This document shows, piece after piece, positions 6,714-13,046 of a DNA stretch of 27,475 bases. The position numbers and the translations under genes are program-made. The notes under the pieces are model-generated. The model had not been told where the DNA came from and did not search any database. It saw only the letters and a list, made by a program, of their open reading frames with translations. The DNA comes from SXXH01 sp041165735 (GTDB lineage: Bacteria > Planctomycetota > UBA1135 > GCA-002686595): positions 1 to 27,475 of the forward strand of contig JBKDQQ010000134.1 of the NCBI GenBank assembly GCA_046341775.1, read 5' to 3'. Within the stretch, counting starts at the first letter, position 1. Every line of letters starts with the position of its first letter.

Positions 6714-8312
6714 TCACGCTGCGGGTGCGTTGGGCGTCACGCCCGAGGTGGTGTCCTTCTTGATCATGTCGCCCTGCGTCTTCTTGCCGGAGACGCGCAC
6801 GTACATGTGGAAGAGCTTCTGCTCGATGGGGAACGAGTAGTTCTGGTTGCGCAGGCGCCAGCCGGACATGGAGCGCATCAGGCGCCGCACGGCGCCGGCG
6901 CCCTCCTTGGCGAGTTCGTCGTAGAAGGTCGACGCCACGCCGTAGCGCTTCCACGAACGCACCACGTCCAGCGGCAGCCCGATGTCGTCGTACGCGTACT
7001 TGTACTCGAGCACCGCGCCCCACTCCTCGAGGGTGCGCGGCGGCTGGTAGCCGTTCTTGACGGCGGCGTCGAAGTCCTCGGTGCCCGGGATCGGCCGGAA
7101 CGGGAAGATGTCCGAGGGCGACTTGGGGAACTTGTACTTGATCTCGGCGGCCACGCGCAGCGTCGCCTGCATCGACTCGACCGGCTCGTTCGGGTATCCG
7201 ATGATCCACGAGACGCCGGTCTGGATGCCGCGCTGGTTGAGGCGGCGCAGCGAGCTCTCGAGGTCGTTCTCGATGTCGATCTTCTTCTTGATGCGCTCCT
7301 GCTGCTCCTTCGAGCCCGCCTCCGCGCCCAGGGCGGCCATGTGGAAGCGCGATTCCTTCAGCAGGTCGAGCGAAGGATCCTTGTAGCGCGCGATGGTCTC
7401 GATCTCGTAGGTGCCGTTCCACCAGAACGGCGATCCCGCGGCGACCAGCGCCGAGCAGAACTCGTTGCTGCGCTTCTCGTGCACGCCGAAGTTGGCGTCC
7501 TGGAAGCGCAGGATGTTGAACTTGAAGCGGTCGTGCACCGCGAGCACGCGGTCGGCCAGCGTCGGTCCGGGGATCGCCTTCCAGCGCCGCCCGGTGACGA
7601 GCGGCGAGCAGCAGAAGGTGCAGGGTTCGGGGCAGCCGTAGCTCGAGTAGTAGCTGAAGCCCCGCAGCGGGGTGCCGGGCTGCATGTCCCACGGGTCGGC
7701 GTACTTGTGGCGCAGCTTCCAGCCGGAACCCTTGTCGTTCTGCAGCGCGACGTACTTCTCGAAGTCGAGCAGGTGCCACGGCACGTCGGGGATCTTGTCG
7801 AAGCCCACGACCGCGCGATGGTCGGTGTAGACCATGCGTCCATCGCGCCACACCGCGAGGCCCGGCACCTTGGCGAGGTCCTCGCCCGCGTCGAGCGCGC
7901 GCACGACCTCCGCGAAGGTCAGCTCGCCCTGGCCCATGCCCACCGCGTCCGCGATGCCTTCGAGGAAGTAGCGCTCGGGCACCACGCTCGGGAACCAGCC
8001 GCCCCAGATGATGGGCAGCCGCGGGAACTTCTCGCGCACGGCCTTCGCGACGCGCGCGCCGTGCGCCACCTGGAAGCCGAGGATGCACGACGACGCGAAG
8101 CACAGCGCGCCGTCGCAGGCCTCCATGACCTTGGCCATGTAGTCGGGCTCGACCATGGCGTCGATCAGCACGCACTCGTAGCCCTCCTGGTCGGGGATGG
8201 CCGCGATCTGCAGCAGTTCCAGCGGCGTCAAGTCCGCGCTGACCCGCACACCCTGCGCCGGATCGGCGCGGTGAGGCAGGAACAGCACGATGCGTTTGCG
8301 GCGTTGGATCAT
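6714..8312 (-). CDS. B12-binding-domain radical SAM protein, paralogue A, 532 aa
   Basis: This is a tandem paralogue of the gene that follows it; the two align over their full length with well over half the residues identical by eye. The N-terminal cobalamin-type domain covers about 1-150 (IIWGGWFPSV at 101-110). The radical SAM cluster is C227-PEP-C231-TF-C234. Core motifs LGAEAGSKEQQERIKKK and SWIIGYPNEP are intact, so both copies look active. DxHxxG is again absent. The ATG at 8312 is preferred because it aligns with the start of paralogue B; an upstream ATG would add 23 unaligned residues. It is the first gene of a four-gene run (radical SAM A, radical SAM B, 152-aa protein, membrane protein). 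Differences cluster at 19-30, 190-215 and the C-terminus, which fits division of labour rather than redundancy. Confidence 0.9.
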   Translation of the reverse strand: MIQRRKRIVLFLPHRADPAQGVRVSADLTPLELLQIAAIPDQEGYECVLIDAMVEPDYMAKVMEACDGALCFASSCILGFQVAHGARVAKAVREKFPRLPIIWGGWFPSVVPERYFLEGIADAVGMGQGELTFAEVVRALDAGEDLAKVPGLAVWRDGRMVYTDHRAVVGFDKIPDVPWHLLDFEKYVALQNDKGSGWKLRHKYADPWDMQPGTPLRGFSYYSSYGCPEPCTFCCSPLVTGRRWKAIPGPTLADRVLAVHDRFKFNILRFQDANFGVHEKRSNEFCSALVAAGSPFWWNGTYEIETIARYKDPSLDLLKESRFHMAALGAEAGSKEQQERIKKKIDIENDLESSLRRLNQRGIQTGVSWIIGYPNEPVESMQATLRVAAEIKYKFPKSPSDIFPFRPIPGTEDFDAAVKNGYQPPRTLEEWGAVLEYKYAYDDIGLPLDVVRSWKRYGVASTFYDELAKEGAGAVRRLMRSMSGWRLRNQNYSFPIEQKLFHMYVRVSGKKTQGDMIKKDTTSGVTPNAPAA

Positions 8313-8654
8313 CCCGGTGCGGTGCTGGCGTACCTTGCGGCGCCCACGAGCCGCGTCCGGGTGGTCAACCCTGACGCGCACGGTAGGTCTGGCAAGTATC
8401 GTCGCAGTCGGCGGTTTTGCGCTAGGGGAACTGGGGGCTGGGCGAGTGTCCCCCTATCGGCAGGCCGCGCCCGCGCCCTGACCCTTTCGGGTGTGGGGAT
8501 CGGGCTCGAGGCCATGCGGACGATACCCGCTGCACGCGAATCGTGGGTAAATCCGCGTTTGGATTGCCGCTTTCCCGCACGCGACGAGCCGGCGATCGGC
8601 CCGGGTGTGAAGGCGTAAAGCAATGTGGATTAAAGCTTTACGCGCTCGATTCGC
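8313..8654. other. 342-bp non-coding region upstream of the radical SAM operon
   Basis: No gene is seen. It should hold the minus-strand promoter of the radical SAM operon; GATACT near 8395-8400 (minus strand) is a possible -10 box with no clear -35. Its right end carries the 9-bp inverted repeat at 8613-8643. Confidence 0.5.
8613..8643. terminator. inverted repeat GCGTAAAGC / GCTTTACGC, candidate terminator or operator
   Basis: There are perfect 9-bp arms with a 13-nt AT-rich spacer. It begins 11 nt beyond the stop of the minus-strand gene ending at 8655, as a terminator hairpin would. There is no U-tract, so a factor-binding palindrome or an mRNA 3'-end hairpin is equally possible. Confidence 0.45.
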
Positions 8655-9935
8655 TCAGCCGCCCGGACGCAATGGCAGACCGCCAGGTCCCGTGGGGCCG
8701 AGCGGTTGGGCCGGATCGTCCTTCTTCGGGTTGTGGCGATAGCGGGTCGAGACGTATTGCCGCCACGCCTCGTCGAACTGGTTGTAGTTCATCCCCAGGC
8801 ACTCGAGGAACTGCTTGCGGTGCCAGTCGGGCAGGTTCGCGCCGGTGGGCAGCCCGCGCTCGTCGAAGTTCGACTTCAAGCCCTGGATGAACTTGGCCAG
8901 CGCCTCGGGCTTCTCGGTGGCGAGGTAGTCGACCATCGACCAGGTCGCGAAGTGCGCCGGCAGCTTGAGCTCGCCGTAGTTCTTCAGCGACACGAGTTCC
9001 GCCATGCGCGGCGCCTGGTTGGCGGCCACCATCTTGTAGACCTCCGCCTTCCAGTTGGTCTTCGAGGTCGTCTCGAAGGTCGAGCCCTCGTCCGCGTCGA
9101 AGCTGTTGTGCAGCGGGTCGATCTCGCGCTCCATGTAGTGCGCCAACCCCGAGTGGATCCAGATCGGCGTGTCGTAGTTGTACGACTTCAACCCGTCGAA
9201 GAAGTTGTGCGCCATCTGCGCGCCGAGGTGCGCGTGCAGCGCCGAGTCCTCGCGCAGCTTCGCCTGGCGGATGTGCAGGATGGCCGCGATGGCGCCGCGG
9301 TCCGTGTAGTGCCAGCGCTGCGTGCGCGTCACCTGCAGGCCGGCGTGCTCGACGAGGAAGTCCTTCTGCGCGACTTCGTTGGGCAGCACGAGGATCTCGT
9401 ACTTCTCCTTCATGCCCATGTAGGGCCCTTCGCCCATGTAGCCGCCCGCGCTGCCGGAACGGCCGGGCGCGAAGACCATTCCGGTGGTGCCGGACAACTC
9501 GCCGAAGCGCTTGTGGAGGTCCTCGAGTCGTTGCGCGTACAGGTGCAGACGCTGCCACTCGTCGAGCGCCGCCTCCTCGACGGCGACGGCGGGCAGCGCC
9601 TGCTTGAGGCGCGCGAGTTCCTCCATGACCTTCTTCTTCTCCTCGCGGCGCACCTTCATCGGGCCCGCGGCGAAGCCCACGCGGTAGTTGGCGCTTTCGA
9701 TCCAGAGGATGTCGACCGTGGAGAGCAGCTCGTCGACCTTGGCGCTGTCCGAGCCCTTCTTGCCGAAGGGGAACGGGCCGTGCGAGACGAGGCCCGCCGC
9801 CGCCAGCAGCTGCGGGTCGTTCTTGCACCACGTGCAGTTGGCCGGATCGGTGCGCTTCTTCTTCTGCGCCTGCGTCGCGGGCGCGCAGACGAGCAGCGCG
9901 ACGCAGCAGGCCGCGAGGATGCGCACGAGCCGCAT
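8655..9935 (-). CDS. secreted gluzincin-like protein with a degenerate active site, 426 aa
   Basis: A signal peptide is clear (MRLVRILAACCVALLVCAPATQAQ, residues 1-24), so it is exported. A C34-TW-C37 pair follows. The mid-to-C-terminal part resembles the zinc metallopeptidase-like proteins (DUF1570/M48-like gluzincins) common in Planctomycetes: ALHAHLGAQMAHNF (233-245) sits where HExxH belongs and PIWIHSGLAHYMERE (257-271) mirrors the WLxEGLAxYxE motif. The catalytic glutamate of HExxH and the third zinc-ligand glutamate are both replaced (H-LGAQMA-H and S262), so peptidase activity is doubtful. Family assignment is from motif memory. The ATG at 9935 overlaps the stop of the HEAT-like gene (TGATG), so translation is probably coupled. 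A binding or scaffold role is possible. Confidence 0.8.
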   Translation of the reverse strand: MRLVRILAACCVALLVCAPATQAQKKKRTDPANCTWCKNDPQLLAAAGLVSHGPFPFGKKGSDSAKVDELLSTVDILWIESANYRVGFAAGPMKVRREEKKKVMEELARLKQALPAVAVEEAALDEWQRLHLYAQRLEDLHKRFGELSGTTGMVFAPGRSGSAGGYMGEGPYMGMKEKYEILVLPNEVAQKDFLVEHAGLQVTRTQRWHYTDRGAIAAILHIRQAKLREDSALHAHLGAQMAHNFFDGLKSYNYDTPIWIHSGLAHYMEREIDPLHNSFDADEGSTFETTSKTNWKAEVYKMVAANQAPRMAELVSLKNYGELKLPAHFATWSMVDYLATEKPEALAKFIQGLKSNFDERGLPTGANLPDWHRKQFLECLGMNYNQFDEAWRQYVSTRYRHNPKKDDPAQPLGPTGPGGLPLRPGG

Positions 9936-10837
9936 CACACGCGCCCCTTCCACTTGCGCGCCGTCTCGATGGCCTCGAAGGCCGAGATGTCCTCGAGCGG
10001 GCCTTCGCCGTCGACCATGCCGCGCAGCGCGTTGATCGTCGCCACGCGGATCGAGTTGTCCTCGTTGTCGAGCAGGCCCTTGATGGCGCCCGCATCGTCC
10101 TTGACGCCGCATCCCGCGAGCAGGCGCAGCGCGGCGACCGTCGCCTTGCGGTCGTCGGGCTTGATGCGCGCCAGGGCCCACGCGCTGGCTTCCTTGGCGC
10201 GAGCGCCTTCGAGCGCCGCGCGCAGCTCGCGCTTGCGCTTGTCCCACTTGGCGCCGGCGGCTTCGAAGAGCGCCTCCATCCCGGCGGTCGAGCCGGCCGA
10301 GGCGCAGCACAACGCCGCCGCGTAGCGCTCCTCGGCATCGGCCTTGTCGCCTTGCTTCTGGAGCCTCGCCCAGGCCTTCTCGGCGGCGGACTTCAACTCG
10401 GCGTCGGGGAAGGCGGCCGCGCGCCGCAGGGCGAAGGCGCGCACGGGCGGGTTCTTGTCCTCGAAGCGCGCCGCGAGCAGGCGCGTCATGGAGGCGTCCG
10501 TGGCGCTCGTCAGCACGTCGAGCAGGCGGTCGCGCGCCCCCTCGACCTTCTCCTTGCCGTAGCGGTCGAGCAGGAACGGCACGCCTGCGGCGCCCGCCGC
10601 CGCCAGCGCCTCGCGCGCGGTGCGTTCCATGTCCTCGGTCGAGGCCTTGCACAGCTTCTCGATCTCCACGAGCAGCGCCTCCTTGTCCGTCGGCTTGGGC
10701 CACGCGGCGAGCTTCGACGCGGCGGGTGCCTCCACCGCGGGCTTGGCGGACGGCGGGCCATCCTGCGCGGCGAATGAGTGGGCGGCCAGGCAAGCCAGCG
10801 CGCCGGCGCGGGCGAGGACGATGACGAGTCGCTTCAT
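9935..10837 (-). CDS. secreted HEAT/armadillo-like repeat protein, 300 aa
   Basis: A signal peptide (MKRLVIVLARAGALACLAAHSFA) is followed by about 270 residues made almost entirely of paired amphipathic helices, with repeat-like segments such as VPFLLDRYGKEKVEGARDRL, DKNPPVRAFALRRAAAFPD and DNEDNSIRVATINALRGMVDG. The 'hydrophobic-R-x-A-A/L-x-A-L' helix caps are typical of HEAT-like repeats, which form protein-binding solenoids. No catalytic motif is seen. It starts at the ATG at 10837, inside the last codons of the lipoprotein gene (ATGA overlap), and ends overlapping the start of the pseudo-gluzincin. The three proteins are probably made together and may form an envelope complex in which this one is the scaffold. 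Confidence 0.83.
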   Translation of the reverse strand: MKRLVIVLARAGALACLAAHSFAAQDGPPSAKPAVEAPAASKLAAWPKPTDKEALLVEIEKLCKASTEDMERTAREALAAAGAAGVPFLLDRYGKEKVEGARDRLLDVLTSATDASMTRLLAARFEDKNPPVRAFALRRAAAFPDAELKSAAEKAWARLQKQGDKADAEERYAAALCCASAGSTAGMEALFEAAGAKWDKRKRELRAALEGARAKEASAWALARIKPDDRKATVAALRLLAGCGVKDDAGAIKGLLDNEDNSIRVATINALRGMVDGEGPLEDISAFEAIETARKWKGRV

Positions 10838-11598
10838 CGGGCGTTGAGCTTCTTCTGCCAATGGAGGGGTACCACGTCGCGCCAGGCCTCGTCGACGAAG
10901 CGCAGCGTCGAGCGCGCGAAGCGCTCCTCGATGCCGCGTTGGGCGGAGTCCGGCGGCAGCCAGCCGCGATGATACACGCGCAGCGCGCAGGCGAAGTCGC
11001 GCGGGTTGGCGGCGTCGCCGCGCGAGACGAGGCGCGCGAAGCACCACACGCCGGGTTGTTCGAGGACCGGCGACAGCGCGCCGACCTCGGCGTCGAGCGC
11101 CCAGTTCCACAAGGTCGGCGTCAACTTCTGCCAGTCGCCCGCGAGTTCGCGCTCCTCGACCCGCAAGGCCTCGAGACGGGGCGCCTCCTCGCCGGCGAGG
11201 AGCGCGGCGCGCGCCTCCTGCACGGCGGCGAGCGCCTCGGCGCGTCCGGCGCGATCGACGAGGCGCGCACCCAGCAGCGGGAAGAGCGTGTTCGTCAAGG
11301 CCAGTTGACGCAGGTGCGGCAGGCTCGCCACGGGCTCCAGCCGCGCCCACACGCCCGCCGCCGCGTCGATGGTGGCGGCGTCGAGGGCCTCGTCGTCGAG
11401 CAGCATCACCGCCCCCGGCGGAGCGGGGGGCGCAGGCTGGGCGTCCGGCGCCCTCGTGCACGCCGCGACGAGGGGCAGCAGTCCCGCGCACAGTCGCCAC
11501 GCCGACGCGAACCATCGCGTCGCCGCGCGGCGCCCGCCCGCGCCCGCGCGCGGGGCGTCGTGCGCTGCGGATGCGTGCGCGGGATGCGAGCAGGTCAT
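10834..11598 (-). CDS. putative lipoprotein, possibly PpiC/SurA-related, 254 aa
   Basis: The N-terminus has an unusually long polar lead (about 30 residues with RRAATR) before a hydrophobic stretch ending in a lipobox-like LLPLVAAC, so it is probably a lipid-anchored envelope protein. The true start may be later than the ATG at 11598. After a Pro-rich linker (PDAQPAPPAPPGAV) comes a helical region (RLEPVASLPHLRQLALTNTLFPLLGARLV), then EQPGVWCFARLV, ACALRVYHRGWLPPD and a C-terminal helix. The layout (N-terminal helices, then a strand-helix unit with a trailing VYHRGWL...) recalls divergent parvulin-type foldases, but I cannot assign the family securely. It is the first gene of the three-gene overlapping run; its stop overlaps the next start as ATGA. 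Confidence 0.72.
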   Translation of the reverse strand: MTCSHPAHASAAHDAPRAGAGGRRAATRWFASAWRLCAGLLPLVAACTRAPDAQPAPPAPPGAVMLLDDEALDAATIDAAAGVWARLEPVASLPHLRQLALTNTLFPLLGARLVDRAGRAEALAAVQEARAALLAGEEAPRLEALRVEERELAGDWQKLTPTLWNWALDAEVGALSPVLEQPGVWCFARLVSRGDAANPRDFACALRVYHRGWLPPDSAQRGIEERFARSTLRFVDEAWRDVVPLHWQKKLNAR

Positions 11599-11687
11599 GG
11601 TCGAGGTGGGAGGCGCCGGGGGGGGGAGATGGCGGATGTACAAGGCTCGCGCGCGCAGGTCACGCGGCCGGGCGGATTCCGGCGCGA

Positions 11688-11716
11688 CGGCTCGCGGACC
11701 AAGCGCCCGCGAGCCG
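11688..11716. terminator. 10-bp inverted repeat, CGGCTCGCGG / CCGCGAGCCG
   Basis: Perfect GC-rich 10-bp arms enclose a 9-nt loop, in the 261-bp gap between the minus-strand genes at 11860-12606 and 10834-11598. The position, about 145 nt after the upstream stop and 90 nt before the downstream start, fits a terminator or leader hairpin. No U-tract is present. Confidence 0.5.
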
Positions 11717-11810
11717 CGCTCGCGGCCTTTGCGGCTTGCGAACAAGAGGCGCTGCCGGGCCCGCAGGCGCTCGAAGCGCGCTCCGGCGCCGAGCTTCCGC
11801 GCCCTCCCGC

Positions 11811-11870
11811 CTTCGATGGTCCTGGCCCGCCTTCGATGATCAGGTAGAGCCTTCGATGGTCAGGGCGCGC
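11811..11870. repeat. three tandem 20-bp units at the end of a gene
   Basis: The segments starting CTTCGATGGT at 11811, CTTCGATGAT at 11831 and CTTCGATGGT at 11851 recur with a period of exactly 20 bp, and a partial unit (CTTCG) begins at 11871. The third unit overlaps the stop codon of the minus-strand gene at 11860. The other positions of each unit diverge moderately. This looks like a local tandem duplication. Confidence 0.75.
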
Positions 11871-12606
11871 CTTCGTCCTGGTCTTCGCCCGCCTCGTCGC
11901 GCTCGGGCGGCGGCACGACGACGTCGAAGGTGGCGAGGAAGCGCATCGTCGATTCCGTCACGAAGCGGTAGGTCTCGAGGATGTTGCCCTCGACCGCGTC
12001 GAGCAGGCCGTCGTTGCGCGCGCCCGAGAAGGTGGCGTGGTCCTCGAGGTAGATCGAGCGCGGGTCGGCGGCGCACGATTCGATGCGCAGGGCGTGCGTG
12101 GCCGCGCTGTCCTCGGTCGGCGGGAAGACGAGGCGCAACCCGAACAAGCCCGCAGGCCGGCCGAAGCCCGCCTCGATCTCGTCGTCGAAGCCGAACACCG
12201 CGTGCTTGAGGTAGGCGCGCGAGTCGTCGAAGGCTTGCGGGTTGACCAGCGTGCGGACGGTGACCGTCTGCTGCGTGTACTCGCCGAGTTCGCGCAGGGC
12301 GCAGAACTGGCGGGCGACGGCGCGCACGCGCGCAGCGAAGTCGTCGTGGGTCAGGCTCGACAGTTCCTCGCGGAAGACGATGCGATCCGGGAGGCAGGTG
12401 GCGAGGCTCGCGCCGCCGTTCTCGGGCGGGTTGGCGAAGATCGCGCCTTGCGGCGTCAGTTGCAGGTGCGCGTAGGGAGTCTGGGCCCCTTGGCGCAGGC
12501 TCTGGTGCAGGCGCTCGTACGCGTCGGGATCGTGGGGCAGGGCTGCGTGGTGCAGCTCGCAGACGAGGGACATCGTGCGCGGGGCGTAGAGCATCAAGCG
12601 AGCCAT
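11860..12606 (-). CDS. hypothetical protein, possibly TIGR04255-like, 248 aa
   Basis: Function is unknown. The protein is cytosolic by appearance (no signal peptide), with LTPQGAIFANPPENGG and LPDRIVFREE in the N-terminal part, a central VRTLVNPQAFDDSRAYLKHAVFGFD, then FGLRLVFPP and HALRIESCAAD strands, and a C-terminal helix (DAVEGNILETYRFVTESTMRFLATFD). This overall order, a substrate-like N-half, paired long strands and a final 'long helix plus F-x-T' tail, faintly recalls the TIGR04255 family; I would not rely on it. It has the clearest Shine-Dalgarno of the window: GGAGGT at 12613-12618, 6 nt before the ATG. The acidic tail (PPPERDEAGEDQDEGAP) runs into the 20-bp tandem repeats. It stands alone, divergent from the gene at 13047. 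Confidence 0.78.
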   Translation of the reverse strand: MARLMLYAPRTMSLVCELHHAALPHDPDAYERLHQSLRQGAQTPYAHLQLTPQGAIFANPPENGGASLATCLPDRIVFREELSSLTHDDFAARVRAVARQFCALRELGEYTQQTVTVRTLVNPQAFDDSRAYLKHAVFGFDDEIEAGFGRPAGLFGLRLVFPPTEDSAATHALRIESCAADPRSIYLEDHATFSGARNDGLLDAVEGNILETYRFVTESTMRFLATFDVVVPPPERDEAGEDQDEGAP

Positions 12607-12612
12607 GCGGGT

Positions 12613-12618
12613 ACCTCC
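12613..12618 (-). promoter_or_regulatory. strong Shine-Dalgarno, GGAGGT
   Basis: It lies 6 nt before the ATG at 12606 on the minus strand. Most other first genes here lack such a site, so it fixes this start. Confidence 0.7.
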
Positions 12619-12916
12619 ACGATTCGGGTGCGGCGCAACCGGGGGGCTGTCGCGTCCGTTGAGCAGGATGTAACCCCGAAGCCGTCTCAGGTCGAGGGGC
12701 GCGTGGGATCGATCCGATCGAGCGTGGGGATTTTACAAAATCGCTAACGGGAATTTCCTTCCAGACGGGAGCTTGTAGCGAAATCCCTATGCCGGCGAGC
12801 CTGCGCTGCCGATCTACATCGGCCACCCCGCGGCCGGGACGGCGGCGCAAACAGCTGCTCACGGGCCGCGGGGGAGTGCGTATCCTGTGCGCCCCAAACC
12901 GCCGCGGCGGGGGGGC

Positions 12917-12938
12917 GGGCAGGCGCAGCATCGCCTGC
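12917..12938 (+). other. leader hairpin GGCAGGCG / CGCCTGCC
   Basis: A perfect 8-bp stem with a 6-nt loop lies 108 nt upstream of the ATG at 13047. If transcription starts near the TATCCT upstream, this hairpin lies in the 5' untranslated leader. Confidence 0.45.
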
Positions 12939-13046
12939 CGAAAGAGCCCCCTCCCGAGCACACCCGCATCCGGCGCGCCCGCTCCGCTGCCTGGCCCACC
13001 GGCCGCGAGCGGCGGCACTCGCGGCGGATGCACACCAAACGACACC

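Larger units (their letters stand above)
12607..13046. other. 440-bp divergent intergenic region with palindromes and candidate promoters
   Basis: No gene is seen. It separates divergent genes. An AT-richer patch at 12727-12790 carries GATTTT-AC-AAAATC (12729-12742) and distant GGGATTT/AAATCCC arms (12727-12733, 12781-12787). GGATCGATCC is a perfect palindrome at 12706-12715. TATCCT at about 12879-12884, followed by GTGCGCC, matches the -10 box before the 18186 gene, so it may start transcription toward 13047 with a leader of roughly 155 nt. That leader contains a hairpin at 12917-12938. Confidence 0.5.

Noticed and set aside
11811..11880. Tandem repeats as a CRISPR-like array
   Set aside because: Units are 20 bp with no spacers and no cas gene; this is simple tandem duplication.
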